Assembly: GCF_023806635.1 (NCBI RefSeq)
Contig: NZ_JAMTDQ010000046.1
Coordinates: forward strand, 1 to 64,000
From: Accumulibacter sp.
Lineage (GTDB): Bacteria; Pseudomonadota; Gammaproteobacteria; Burkholderiales; Rhodocyclaceae
Direction of reading: 5' to 3'
Length of the DNA stretch: 64,000 bases
Positions 16,549 through 25,197 of the stretch are shown here, one piece after another. Under the pieces are notes generated by a model, which did not search any database, had not been told where the DNA came from, and was given only the letters and a program-made list of their open reading frames with translations. The position numbers were made by a program, and so were the translations under genes. How positions within the stretch are numbered: the first letter of the stretch is position 1; each line of letters opens with the position of its first letter.

Positions 16549-17700
16549 TCATGGCGGCGATGAAACGATGTCGATGATGCGATCGACAATCTGTACATCG
16601 AGATCGGGATAGATCGGCAGGCAGAGGATCTGGCGGGCGATGGTCGTCGCCACCGGCAGGTTGGCGGGGGCCGCCGAGGCGATCGCGCGGTACATCGGCA
16701 GATCGCTGATCAACGGAAAAAAATAGCGACGGACATGGATTTGCTGCTGCCGCAGCCGGTCGTAGAGCTGGTCGCGCGACAACGGATGATCGGCGCCGAT
16801 CAGCACCGGAAAGTAACCGGCGTTGCGCCGCACCCCATCGGCTACCGGCAGGCATTCGACGCCGGCAACGCCAGCCAGTGCCTGCCGGTAGCGCTGATCC
16901 AGGGCCAGCCGCGCGGCGATCGCCTGATCGACGTGTTCGAGTTGCAGCAGACCGAGTGCCGCCTGGAACTCGTTCATCTTGCCATTGATCCCCGGCGCGA
17001 CGACGGTGACTTCGTCGGCAAAGCCGAAGTTCTTCAGGTAATCGATGCGGTGCTTGAGTTTCGGATCATGGCAGACGATGGCGCCACCTTCGAAGGTATT
17101 GAACACCTTCGTGGCGTGGAAACTGAGCACCGCCAGATCACCCTGCGCCAAGAGCGAGGTGCCGTCGACGGTGACGCCAAACGCGTGCGCCGCGTCGTAG
17201 ATCAGCTTCAGCCCGTAGGTGTCGGCGATCTGCTGCAGGCGCCCGCCGGCGCAGGGCTGCCCGTAGCAATGCACGGGCAGGATGGCGGTGGTTCTTGGCG
17301 TGATCGCGGCCTCGACGAGTTCCTCGTCGAGGTTGCAGGTATCACGACGGATATCGACGAAAACCGGCTTGATGCCGTTCCACAGCAGGGCATGCGTGGT
17401 TGCAGCAAAGGTGTAGGGCGTCGTGATCACCTCGCCGGTGATCCGTAGCGCCTGCAACGCCGTCATCAGCGCGAGGGTGCCATTGGCAAACAGCGACACG
17501 TGCCCGACGTCGAGGTAGCTCCGCAGCTTCTCTTCGAACTGCTGGTGAAAGGGACCACCGTTGGTCAGGAGACGGCTGTCCCAGATCCTGGCCAGATAGG
17601 GGAGAAAGTCCTCCAGCGGGGGCAGATACGGCCGAGTGAGGAAGGTTGGTCGGTCTTCCATGAAAACCAGGGGCGGCAGGTGATGGTTCGTGGCCGACAT
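16549..17700 (-). CDS. DegT/DnrJ/EryC1/StrS-family sugar aminotransferase
   Basis: 383 aa, usual length for PLP-dependent nucleotide-sugar aminotransferases that convert a keto-sugar into an amino sugar. Visible features are L-F-A-N-G-T-L-A-L for cofactor phosphate binding, D-A-A-H-A-F-G with the Asp that contacts the PLP pyridine nitrogen, and S-F-H-A-T-K with Lys198 as the Schiff-base lysine, followed by F-N-T-F-E-G-G. Homologues such as VioA/FdtB make 3- or 4-amino-dideoxyhexoses. No dTDP-glucose pathway genes (rmlA/rmlB type) are present here, so the keto-sugar must come from elsewhere. It is first in a minus-strand unit with the ACP and SDR genes. Confidence 0.93.
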   Translation of the reverse strand: MSATNHHLPPLVFMEDRPTFLTRPYLPPLEDFLPYLARIWDSRLLTNGGPFHQQFEEKLRSYLDVGHVSLFANGTLALMTALQALRITGEVITTPYTFAATTHALLWNGIKPVFVDIRRDTCNLDEELVEAAITPRTTAILPVHCYGQPCAGGRLQQIADTYGLKLIYDAAHAFGVTVDGTSLLAQGDLAVLSFHATKVFNTFEGGAIVCHDPKLKHRIDYLKNFGFADEVTVVAPGINGKMNEFQAALGLLQLEHVDQAIAARLALDQRYRQALAGVAGVECLPVADGVRRNAGYFPVLIGADHPLSRDQLYDRLRQQQIHVRRYFFPLISDLPMYRAIASAAPANLPVATTIARQILCLPIYPDLDVQIVDRIIDIVSSPP

Positions 17701-17922
17701 TATGCCCCAGCGGAGTGCGCCGCGGCGCGCCGACGGGCCAGCGGACCCGGCCGACGGTCAGCGCGCGGCAATGCTCGCGTCCGCCACACGGCGATCTGCG
17801 GCAGCCCGGCCTTGCGCGACTGACGGGCGAGGGCTAAGATCAAGCACGCCGGTCGGTACGGCCGACGACCTTGTCCCGGTTCGCTGCGCCTCGCGCAACG
17901 CGCGGGATGAAAGCGAGCAAGC

Positions 17923-18252
17923 ATGCCCCTGCCAGCCGATGACCCGCGCAAGACCGCCGTCGCGCTCGCCTACAATCAGGCCGATGCGGCGCCGCGCGTG
18001 CTCGCCAAGGGGCGTGGCCTGGTCGCCGAGCAGATCATCGCCCGCGCCCATGAGCACGGGGTCTACGTGCATGAGTCGGCGGAACTGGTGTCGCTGCTGA
18101 TGCAGGTCGATCTCGACCAGCACATCCCGCCCAACCTCTACGTGGCGGTCGCCGAACTGCTCGCCTGGCTCTATCAGCTGGAGAGTGGTCAGGCCGGATC
18201 GCCCGCACCGCCGTTCAGCCCCTTGCCGAAAGCAGGCGGCAGCACCGCTTGA
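17923..18252 (+). CDS. FlhB C-terminal-domain-like flagellar export protein
   Basis: 109 aa corresponding only to the cytoplasmic C-terminal domain of FlhB/EscU/YscU proteins. It has A-V-A-L-A-Y near the N-terminus, A-P-R-V-L-A-K-G-R-G-L-V-A-E-Q-I-I, and a D-L-D-Q-H-I-P end segment. The N-P-T-H autocleavage motif of full FlhB is absent. Short FlhB2-like proteins can contribute to substrate switching together with FliK. In related betaproteobacteria this gene usually sits beside a fliK-like gene. Here the two are separated by the glycan island and the gene is read divergently from the aminotransferase. Confidence 0.87.
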   Translation: MPLPADDPRKTAVALAYNQADAAPRVLAKGRGLVAEQIIARAHEHGVYVHESAELVSLLMQVDLDQHIPPNLYVAVAELLAWLYQLESGQAGSPAPPFSPLPKAGGSTA

Positions 18253-18368
18253 GCGGCGAAAGCCGACTGCAGGCGCACGCTGCATGCACCCATGGCGGCA
18301 TGGCGGCGCTGGCTCCAGCCCGGCAGCGCTTTCTGCGTTAAACTGCCGGCTGCAGATGACGCGCAGGA

Positions 18369-19178
18369 ATGACCATGCACGAAGCGGATTCCCGGATGCT
18401 GACCGATGGGCAGCCCGTTCGCCTGGAGATCGAGCGACCCGACGAGCACGCCCGCTTTCTCCTGAGGTCGAGGATCGAGATCATCGCCGTCCTGCGCAGC
18501 CTGGTGCAACGCCGGTCGCTGGTCACGGCCTATTTCGACCAGGGGCGCTCGTTCTTGCTGACCTCGATCGTCGACGTGGATGCCGATGCCAGCCGGATCG
18601 TCATCGACAGCGGTCGCGAGGAGGCGGTCAACCACGCGGTATTGCTCGCCGAACGAGTGTTCCTCGTCAGTACGCTGGACAAGGTCAAGATCCAGTTCAG
18701 TCTCGGCAGACTGTCGCCAACGCAAAACGGCGGCCTGGCGGCGTTCGCCGCGGCACTGCCCGGCCAGTTGCTGCGCCTGCAGCGGCGCGAGTACTTTCGC
18801 CTGACGACGCCGGTGACCAGGCCCGTGCGCCTGGTCGCCACGCTCCGGCGCACCGATGGCAGTGCCCTGCCGGTGGACACCTCGATCCTCGACATCAGTG
18901 GCGGAGGTGTCGGCCTGATGGCGACGCCCAGCCTCGCCGCGCTGCTGCCACGTGGCCAGCGCCTCGACGACGGCAGGATCAGCCTGCCCGAAGAAGGCCT
19001 GCTGACCGCCAGCCTGCTGGTCTGCAACAAGGGGGAAGAGGCAACCCGCGGCGGCGCCCGCTATTTCCGCGTCGGCTGCGAGTTCATCGGCCTCACAGGG
19101 GCGCGGATGAACATGCTGCAGCGTTACATCACGCGCATCGAGCGCGAGCGCAAGGCCAGACTCAGCGGCATGGCCTGA
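18369..19178 (+). CDS. ycgR: YcgR-type flagellar brake protein (PilZ domain)
   Basis: 269 aa. The N-terminal YcgR domain occupies about residues 15-120 and the C-terminal PilZ domain about 128-255. PilZ c-di-GMP contacts are present: an R-R-E-Y-F-R version of the RxxxR motif near residue 138 and D-I-S-G-G-G-V-G as the D/NxSxxG motif near 178. The protein binds c-di-GMP and slows the flagellar motor by contacting MotA/FliG. The start may be the second Met (18375), which has better spacing from CAGGAA. Its position after the FlhB-like gene keeps it in the flagellar context. Confidence 0.93.
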   Translation: MTMHEADSRMLTDGQPVRLEIERPDEHARFLLRSRIEIIAVLRSLVQRRSLVTAYFDQGRSFLLTSIVDVDADASRIVIDSGREEAVNHAVLLAERVFLVSTLDKVKIQFSLGRLSPTQNGGLAAFAAALPGQLLRLQRREYFRLTTPVTRPVRLVATLRRTDGSALPVDTSILDISGGGVGLMATPSLAALLPRGQRLDDGRISLPEEGLLTASLLVCNKGEEATRGGARYFRVGCEFIGLTGARMNMLQRYITRIERERKARLSGMA

Positions 19179-19186
19179 AGAAGAAG

Positions 19187-19233
19187 GCAGTGGGCGAGAG
19201 GCCGGGCGCAGCGCCCGGCCTCTCGCCCACTGC
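19187..19233. terminator. 23-bp perfect inverted repeat between convergent ycgR and frdD
   Basis: The arm at 19187-19209 is perfectly complementary to 19211-19233 around a single central base. It would form a very stable GC-rich hairpin whose real loop is about five bases. It lies nine bases after the ycgR stop and eight bases beyond the frdD stop, so it can serve as a bidirectional terminator for both convergent transcripts. There is no T-run on either side. Confidence 0.8.
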
Positions 19234-19241
19234 TGGTGCCG

Positions 19242-19610
19242 CTAGAAGCCAATGGCCAGCAGAGCGTAGGCAGCGATCAGCGTCCCGAGCATTGCGCTGC
19301 CATAACACAGCAGCTTCGCGCCCGTACCGGCGTGAATGCCGATATCGTGCAGGCTGTGAAAGATGCGGTGCGCCGCATGCCACAGGAAGAGCGCGATGAT
19401 GGCGAAGATGAAGCCCTTGCCGATGATGTTCTGGGCAAAGGCAAGCATTTTCGGATAGCTCATCGTATCCGCCGGCAGCAGCAGGCCGAGCGGCAGAGCG
19501 AGGCCGGTGATGAAGACCAGCATCGGCCCGAACAGCGCCGACAGCATGCCGCCGGCGCCGAACAGCGCCCAGAAGATCGGTGCGTTGGAGCGTTTCAACG
19601 GAGCTTTCAT
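19242..19610 (-). CDS. frdD: Fumarate reductase membrane anchor subunit D
   Basis: 122 aa with three hydrophobic segments, the normal architecture of FrdD. It has the characteristic N-terminal R-S-N-A-P-I-F-W-A-L-F-G-A-G-G-M motif and a conserved H-A-A-H-R-I-F-H-S-L-H-D segment. With FrdC it anchors the FrdAB head to the cytoplasmic face of the inner membrane and forms the quinol site. Its ATG overlaps the frdC stop by four bases. Last gene of the frd operon. Confidence 0.94.
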   Translation of the reverse strand: MKAPLKRSNAPIFWALFGAGGMLSALFGPMLVFITGLALPLGLLLPADTMSYPKMLAFAQNIIGKGFIFAIIALFLWHAAHRIFHSLHDIGIHAGTGAKLLCYGSAMLGTLIAAYALLAIGF

Positions 19611-20005
19611 CGTGCCATCCCCCATACCAGAGCGAGCAGACCGAGACAGGACGCGGCGGCGGCCGCGAGGCCGCCGGCGGTGATCACCCAGCCCGGCAGG
19701 CGCTCGCCGCCGACTACCACCGGCGGCATGGTGCGCGGCATGATCTTGAACCAGGTGTAGCTGTGGTAAGTCAGCGCCGCCAGCGCCGCCAGGTGAAAGG
19801 CGATGTACCAGGGGTTCTTCAGCGCAGCCAGCCAGGCATTCCAGGCGGCCTCGCCCTGCGACAGGCGATACAGCCCGGTGAGCAGGACGCCGGCGTAGGC
19901 GGCGACGAAGAGGGCGGTACCTTCGTGGATCATGTACTCGACGAAGAACGGGTTCTTGCGCCACCACCCGTCCATCGAGCGCACATAGGGACGTCGCTTG
20001 CTCAC
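19607..20005 (-). CDS. frdC: Fumarate reductase membrane anchor subunit C
   Basis: 132 aa, similar in length to E. coli FrdC. It begins with the family motif K-R-R-P-Y-V-R and W-W-R-K-N-P-F-F. Three transmembrane helices follow, with an N-P-W-Y-I-A-F-H segment and [11 protein letters not shown] near the last helix. FrdC carries quinol-site residues. It overlaps both neighbours by four bases (ATGA), indicating translational coupling with frdB and frdD. Confidence 0.95.
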   Translation of the reverse strand: MSKRRPYVRSMDGWWRKNPFFVEYMIHEGTALFVAAYAGVLLTGLYRLSQGEAAWNAWLAALKNPWYIAFHLAALAALTYHSYTWFKIMPRTMPPVVVGGERLPGWVITAGGLAAAAASCLGLLALVWGMAR

Positions 20006-20757
20006 TTGGCACCTCCTTTCGGAGCGAGGAAACGCAGGAAATAGTCGGCTGCGCTGTTGGTCTTGTTCTGGTTGACGGCGTTCGCCGGGTCCACGTGCTT
20101 CGGACAGACCTCCGAACAGTAACCGACTGCCGTGCAGTTGAAGACGCCTTCCTCGGAATTGATCAGTTCCATCCGTTCAGCCTTGCCGCCATCGCGTGAA
20201 TCGACGTTGTAGCGGTGCAGCAGCGCCGTCGCCGCCGGTCCGATGAAGCTCGAATTGAGACCGAACTGCGGGCAGGCGGCGTAGCACAGCAGGCAGTTGA
20301 TGCACGAGCTGAACTGCTCATAGGCATTGAGTTGCTCCGGTGTCTGCAGATACTCGCCCTGCGCCAGCGTGCGCTCCTCCTTCGGGATGATGTAGGGCTG
20401 GATGCTCTCGAGCTTCTCGATGAAGCCTTCCATGTTGATCACCAGGTCGCGCTCGATCGGGAAGTGCGCAAGCGCTTCGACGCGCACGCGCGCCGGGTAG
20501 TAATCGCGCAGGAAGGTCTGGCACGACAGGCTCGGAATGCCGTTGATCATCATGCCGCAACTGCCGCAGATGGCCATCCGGCACGACCAGCGAAAACTCA
20601 GCGAGCCATCGAGGTAATCCTTGATGTACTGCACGCCCTGCAACACCGACATGTCGTCGGTGAACGGCACCTCGAACACCTGCCGGTGCGGCTCCCTGTC
20701 CTTTTCCGGGTGGTAGCGAAGGACCTCGATTTCGATCGTCTTCTGCATCTCAGACAT
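20002..20757 (-). CDS. frdB: Fumarate reductase iron-sulfur subunit
   Basis: 251 aa electron-transfer subunit. The [2Fe-2S] ligands are Cys59, Cys64, Cys67 and Cys79 ([11 protein letters not shown]). The [4Fe-4S] and [3Fe-4S] clusters use [12 protein letters not shown] and [12 protein letters not shown]. It passes electrons from the membrane quinol to FrdA. The start at 20757 gives the [16 protein letters not shown]-terminus expected for FrdB and overlaps the frdA end by eight bases. Confidence 0.96.
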   Translation of the reverse strand: MSEMQKTIEIEVLRYHPEKDREPHRQVFEVPFTDDMSVLQGVQYIKDYLDGSLSFRWSCRMAICGSCGMMINGIPSLSCQTFLRDYYPARVRVEALAHFPIERDLVINMEGFIEKLESIQPYIIPKEERTLAQGEYLQTPEQLNAYEQFSSCINCLLCYAACPQFGLNSSFIGPAATALLHRYNVDSRDGGKAERMELINSEEGVFNCTAVGYCSEVCPKHVDPANAVNQNKTNSAADYFLRFLAPKGGAK

Positions 20758-22537
20758 TGGACGCCTTCCTTTCCTGCTCGGCCTTTTCTCCTGCGGCCCC
20801 ATAAGCCCTTGTACCCGGCTGCGACTTGGTGATCCTGACCGGTCCGTAATCGATCCGCGGCGGACCGCCGGCGACGTAGTGCGCCTGCGAGTGCGCCAGG
20901 AAGTTGACATCGTCGCGCTGCTCGAAACCGTCGAGGCGCTGGTGGGCGCCGCGCGACTCGCGCCGCTTGATCGCCGAACACGCCATCGACTGCGCGACGT
21001 CGAGCTGGTACTCGAGCTCGATGGCGAGCAGCCATTCGGTGTTCCAGACGCTCGACTTGTCCTCGACATTGACGTTGCGGAAACGATCCTTGAGTTCGTC
21101 CAGCTTGTCGCAGGTCTTCTGCATGGTGTCGGCGAGACGGTAGATGCCGCAGCCGTCCTCCATCGTCTGCGCCATTTCCTTGCGCAGCGTGGCGATGCGC
21201 TCGCTGCCGCCGCTCTTCGTCTTCAGCCCCTGGACGCGCTGTTCGACCGCCTGCGCCTGCTTCAGCAGCCTGGCGGAATCACCAGCCGGCACCGAGCGTG
21301 CATGCCGGGCGGCTTCGACGCCGGCGACCTTGCCGAAGACGAGCAGTTCCGACAGCGAGTTGGAACCCAAACGGTTGGCACCGTGGATGCCGACGCTGGA
21401 ACATTCACCGGCGGCATAGAGCCCCGGCAGCGGCGCTGCGCAGCGGCCGTCGACGAGAATGCCGCCCATCGTGTAGTGCACCGCCGGGCGCACCGGGATG
21501 GGCGCATGCGCCGGGTCGACGCCCATGAACTGTTCGGCCAGCTCATAGATCTGCGGCAAGCGCTCGCGCAGCTTCTGCTCACCGAGGTGGCGCAGATCGA
21601 GGTGCACCACCGAGCCGTGCGGCCCCTCGATCGTGCGGCCCTTCTGCTGCTCGTACCAGAAAGCCTGGCTCAGGCGGTCGCGCGGTCCGAGCTCCATCGC
21701 CTTGTTGCGCGGCGTCGGTTCGGCCGGCCCCAGCCCATAGTCCTGCAGGTAGCGATAGCCGTCCTTGTTGACCAGAAAGCCACCCTCGCCACGACAGGCC
21801 TCGGTAAACAGCAGACCGGTTCCCGGCATGCAGGTCGGATGGTACTGGACGAACTCCATGTCGCGCAGCGGCACGCCGTGCCGATAGGCCAGCGCCATGC
21901 CGTCGCCGGTGACGACGCCGCCGTTGGTGTTCTCGCGGAACACCCGGCCGGCACCGCCGGTCGCGATCACCACCGAGCGCGCCTCGACCAGCGTGAATTC
22001 GCCGGAAGCGATCTCGATCGCGACGACACCCTGGACACGCCCGTCCTCGACGATCAGGTCGACGCAGAAATGCTCGTCGAAACGCTTGATCGAGGGATAC
22101 TTGATCGACGTCTGGAACAGCGTGTGCAGCATGTGGAAGCCGGTCTTGTCGGCGGCGAACCAAGTCCGCTCGATCTTCATGCCACCGAAGGCACGGACGT
22201 TCACGTGGCCGTCAGGCGTCCGGCTCCACGGGCAACCCCAATGCTCGAGTTGCGTCAGCTCCTCGGTACAGTGGGCGACGAAGTACTCGACCACATCCTG
22301 CTCGCAGAGCCAGTCACCACCATGCACGGTATCGTTGAAGTGATACTCGAGACTGTCGCTCGCCTGCTTCACCCCCGCTGAACCACCCTCGGCGGCGACG
22401 GTGTGGCTGCGCATCGGATAGACCTTCGATACCAGCGCGATCCGCAGCGCCGGGTCTGCCTCGGCGACGGCGATTGCCGCCCGCAGGCCTGCCCCGCCGC
22501 CACCCACGATCACCACGTCTGCCTTGTATATCTCCAT
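20750..22537 (-). CDS. frdA: Fumarate reductase flavoprotein subunit
   Basis: 595 aa, close to E. coli FrdA (602). The FAD dinucleotide-binding motif [11 protein letters not shown] is at residues 8-18. [10 protein letters not shown] contains the His that covalently holds FAD. The H-P-T and R-x-x-R regions of the active site (Q-Y-H-P-T and [10 protein letters not shown]) are intact. The overall sequence follows the E. coli quinol:fumarate reductase type rather than SdhA, so fumarate reduction to succinate in anaerobic respiration or redox balancing is expected. AGGATC lies upstream of the ATG. The rquA gene is 105 bases upstream on the same strand. Confidence 0.96.
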   Translation of the reverse strand: MEIYKADVVIVGGGGAGLRAAIAVAEADPALRIALVSKVYPMRSHTVAAEGGSAGVKQASDSLEYHFNDTVHGGDWLCEQDVVEYFVAHCTEELTQLEHWGCPWSRTPDGHVNVRAFGGMKIERTWFAADKTGFHMLHTLFQTSIKYPSIKRFDEHFCVDLIVEDGRVQGVVAIEIASGEFTLVEARSVVIATGGAGRVFRENTNGGVVTGDGMALAYRHGVPLRDMEFVQYHPTCMPGTGLLFTEACRGEGGFLVNKDGYRYLQDYGLGPAEPTPRNKAMELGPRDRLSQAFWYEQQKGRTIEGPHGSVVHLDLRHLGEQKLRERLPQIYELAEQFMGVDPAHAPIPVRPAVHYTMGGILVDGRCAAPLPGLYAAGECSSVGIHGANRLGSNSLSELLVFGKVAGVEAARHARSVPAGDSARLLKQAQAVEQRVQGLKTKSGGSERIATLRKEMAQTMEDGCGIYRLADTMQKTCDKLDELKDRFRNVNVEDKSSVWNTEWLLAIELEYQLDVAQSMACSAIKRRESRGAHQRLDGFEQRDDVNFLAHSQAHYVAGGPPRIDYGPVRITKSQPGTRAYGAAGEKAEQERKASNV

Positions 22538-22642
22538 GCTTGATCCTTTCTCGCACCGGACCGGAGCCGGTGACGATCATCGTGCGGAAAGCCGCGACAG
22601 CACGGTGCGCCGCGGCCGGTCGATTGCGTGTCCGCCAGCCCG

Positions 22643-23386
22643 CTACCCGCTGGCACCGGCGACGACGCGGAGTGTCAACATCTGGTACATGCCCCCGAAG
22701 AAACGTTGCTTGCTGACCATGATCGAGCGGCCGTCGCGCGGCAGCCAGGCGGCCACCTCCTCGCTGAAGAGATCGTGCGCAAACGGCTCCAGGCGGTCGA
22801 GAACCGGCTTCCAGAAGTAGCGCAGCGGATTCAGGCGGCTCGGCGGCGCATAGTCCACGATGGTCAGCGTTCCGCCCGGTCGAACCACGCGCAGCGCCTC
22901 GGCCAGCGTCCTCTCGCGAACCGCCTGCGGCTGCTCGTGCAGGAGAAAGAACAGCAGGGCGCGATCGAAAGCGGCGTCGGCAAAGCTCAACGCCGCCGAA
23001 TCCATGCAATGCATGCGTACCGGCGCCGCGGAAGCCAGCTTGCCAGCGAGGTTCTCGAGCTGGATCGGCAGGATATCGACGATCTCGAGCAGGCCGCCCG
23101 GCGCCACGCATTCCGCCAGGCGCGGCGTCAGATCGCCATAGGCACAAGCGACCTGCAGCGTGCGCCCGGGCAGATGATGCCCGTACTCCTGCAGCAACGC
23201 ATTGCAGAGGCGCTTGTAGTTGCCCCAGAGAATCAGGTTCACCAGCCACTGCCGCTCGAAGACGCGGATGGCGCGCGGGTGGACGTAGGCCCACCAGTAA
23301 TGCGCCTGCAGGTACTGCGGGATCGCAGGCACGACTTTCTTCAGTGCCACGGTCGTGGCAACAGGTCGATCGAAGCTGTTTTTCAT
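22643..23386 (-). CDS. rquA: RquA-type rhodoquinone biosynthesis protein
   Basis: 247 aa from the ATG at 23386, class I methyltransferase fold. It has the signature segments I recall for RquA: Y-L-x-x-H-Y-W-W-A-Y-V-H-P, F-E-R-Q-W-L-V-N-L-I-L-W-G-N, L-F-F-L-L-H-E-Q-P and R-V-V-R-P-G-G. The SAM motif I is noncanonical (L-Q-V-A-C-A-Y-G-D instead of E-x-G-x-G-x-G), a reported trait of RquA, which transfers an amino group from SAM to ubiquinone instead of a methyl group. Rhodoquinol is the low-potential donor for fumarate reductases. Position directly upstream of frdABCD on the same strand strongly supports this role. Confidence 0.85.
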   Translation of the reverse strand: MKNSFDRPVATTVALKKVVPAIPQYLQAHYWWAYVHPRAIRVFERQWLVNLILWGNYKRLCNALLQEYGHHLPGRTLQVACAYGDLTPRLAECVAPGGLLEIVDILPIQLENLAGKLASAAPVRMHCMDSAALSFADAAFDRALLFFLLHEQPQAVRERTLAEALRVVRPGGTLTIVDYAPPSRLNPLRYFWKPVLDRLEPFAHDLFSEEVAAWLPRDGRSIMVSKQRFFGGMYQMLTLRVVAGASG

Positions 23387-23589
23387 GATGGAAAACGCCA
23401 ACGTTTGCGCTCGCAGAGCAGTCCGTCGAGATCGACGACACAGCCGCCGCAACCGACATGGCAAGCGCTGCACCAATCCCGGAATGCCACCCGCGCCATC
23501 AGATCAATGTGCTGTCAGATCGTTCCTCGCCCCGCCCCCGACACGCACAGGGAGGACAGCCCGACGCCCTCAGGCCGTACCCTAACCGA

Positions 23590-24381
23590 TCAATCGTCCG
23601 AAAGCAACCGAGGCAGCACGGCGCGCGCGTTGTCGCTGGTGACGCGCGCCAGTTCGTCGACGCCGATATCGCGCAGTTCGGCCAGCAGGGCGGCGATCCG
23701 TGGCAGTTCGGCCGGCGAGTTGCGTCCTCCCGCCAGCCAGGCTGGCGGCATGTCCGGCGCATCGGTCTCGAGGACGATCGACGACAACGGCAGGGTCGCA
23801 GCCAGTTGCCGGATGTGTCGCGCGCGGTCGAAGCTCAGCACCCCGCCGAAACCGAGCCTGAAGCCGAGCGCGATGAACTCGTCCGCCTGCTGCCGGCTGC
23901 CATTGAAGGCATGCGCGATACCACCCGGCAGCGGCACACGCCGCAGGTACTTGAGCACCCGATCCACCGCACGGCGCACATGCAGCAGCACCGGCAGGCC
24001 AAAGTCACGCGCAATCCGCAGTTGTTCGACGAAAAAGTACTCCTGCCGCTCGACATCGACGCCGGCAACATGGAAGTCGAGGCCGATCTCACCCAGTGCG
24101 ATCACCGACCGGGGCGCCGACATCGCCCGCTCGAGCCATTCGCGCAGCAGCCGCAGATCGCCGTCGCCCACCTGCGGCACGTACAGCGGATGGATGCCGT
24201 AAGCGGCGGCGCAACCCGGGACGGCCGCGCAACAATCGCTGACGGCAGCGAAGCTTGCCAGATCCACCGCCGGCACGACGATCGTCGCCACCCCGGCGGC
24301 ACGCGCCGCCGCGGCCACCGCTGCGCGATCGTCGGCGAACTCCCGGGCAGCGAGGTGGCAGTGCGTGTCGACCAGCACCAC
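23590..24381 (-). CDS. tatD: TatD family metal-dependent deoxyribonuclease
   Basis: 263 aa TIM-barrel hydrolase. Metal-binding motifs are visible: D-T-H-C-H-L at residues 5-10, G-E-I-G-L-D-F-H near 97, a mid-protein L-L-H-V-R-R, H-A-F-N-G-S, and E-T-D-A-P near the C-terminus. TatD proteins have 3'-5' DNase activity linked to DNA repair. The gene is six bases after the crotonase stop on the minus strand, so it is likely co-transcribed with it. The paralogues YcfH and YjjV cannot be separated by eye. Confidence 0.9.
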   Translation of the reverse strand: MVLVDTHCHLAAREFADDRAAVAAAARAAGVATIVVPAVDLASFAAVSDCCAAVPGCAAAYGIHPLYVPQVGDGDLRLLREWLERAMSAPRSVIALGEIGLDFHVAGVDVERQEYFFVEQLRIARDFGLPVLLHVRRAVDRVLKYLRRVPLPGGIAHAFNGSRQQADEFIALGFRLGFGGVLSFDRARHIRQLAATLPLSSIVLETDAPDMPPAWLAGGRNSPAELPRIAALLAELRDIGVDELARVTSDNARAVLPRLLSDD

Positions 24382-24387
24382 AGGGCG

Positions 24388-25182
24388 CTACGAACGGGAG
24401 TACGCAGCCGGCCGCCGTTCGAAGAAGGCTGCCAGTCCCTCGCCAAAGTCCGTCTCGGCGGCGCAGGCGGCAAAGGCCCGCTGCTCGGCATGCAACTGTT
24501 CGACCAGCGGCGTTGCCAGCGACTGGTTGAGCAGCGCCTTGGTCCGCGCCAGCGCGCCGGTCGGGCCGCTCGCCAGTCGCTGCGCCAGCGCCATGGCCGC
24601 TGCCGGCAACTCCGTCGCCGGCACGACCCGGTTGAGCAGGCCGAGTTCGCACGCGCGCGCAGCAGCGAAGCGATCGCCCAGGAGGGCGATCTCCATCGCC
24701 TGCTTCAGGCCCACCTGTCGCGGCAGCGACCAGGTCGCGCCGCCATCGGGGGAGAGCGCGATGTTGCTGTAGGCGAGCGTGAAGTAGGCATCGTCCGCTG
24801 CCACGACGAGATCACAGGCCATCATCAGCGACATCCCGAAACCGGCGACCGCGCCCTGCACGGCGGCGACGACCGGCTTCGGCATGCTCTTCAGGTTGAT
24901 GATCGCGAAGTGCACGTCGGCGATCACCCGCTCGAAGCGCATCTGTCTCTCCCCGGCAGGCTGCGCCACCTGCTCGCGAAACCACCGGAGGTCACCGCCA
25001 GCCATGAAGTGCTCCCCCGCTGCGCGCAGGAGCACGCTGCGCACCTCGGGCGCGAAGGCGGCGCGTGCCGTCGTCTCGCGCAGATCCTGGATCATCGCCA
25101 GGTCGAGCGCGTTGAGCGCCTGCGGCCGGTTGAGGGTGAGGATGGCGACATGGTCGCTGACTTCGTAGCTGACGCTGCTCAT
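24388..25182 (-). CDS. Crotonase-family enoyl-CoA hydratase/isomerase
   Basis: 264 aa, standard crotonase length. The oxyanion-hole segments H-F-M-A-G-G-D and G-A-V-A-G-F-G-M are present. The two catalytic Glu positions of true enoyl-CoA hydratases are not both conserved. The first region reads G-M-S-L-M-M-A-C-D with no Glu. The second reads N-I-A-L-S-P-D-G-G-A-T-W, where an Asp follows the Pro as in PaaG-type isomerases. An isomerase or dienoyl isomerase role is therefore more likely than hydration, as inference. It lies between dadA and tatD on the same strand. Confidence 0.84.
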   Translation of the reverse strand: MSSVSYEVSDHVAILTLNRPQALNALDLAMIQDLRETTARAAFAPEVRSVLLRAAGEHFMAGGDLRWFREQVAQPAGERQMRFERVIADVHFAIINLKSMPKPVVAAVQGAVAGFGMSLMMACDLVVAADDAYFTLAYSNIALSPDGGATWSLPRQVGLKQAMEIALLGDRFAAARACELGLLNRVVPATELPAAAMALAQRLASGPTGALARTKALLNQSLATPLVEQLHAEQRAFAACAAETDFGEGLAAFFERRPAAYSRS

Positions 25183-25197
25183 GCTGTCTCCAGGCGT

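Noticed and set aside
23496..23510. TTGAT half-site upstream of rquA as a possible FNR box
   Set aside because: Only one half matches; the second ATCAA half is missing at the required spacing, so anaerobic FNR control is not supported by this sequence.
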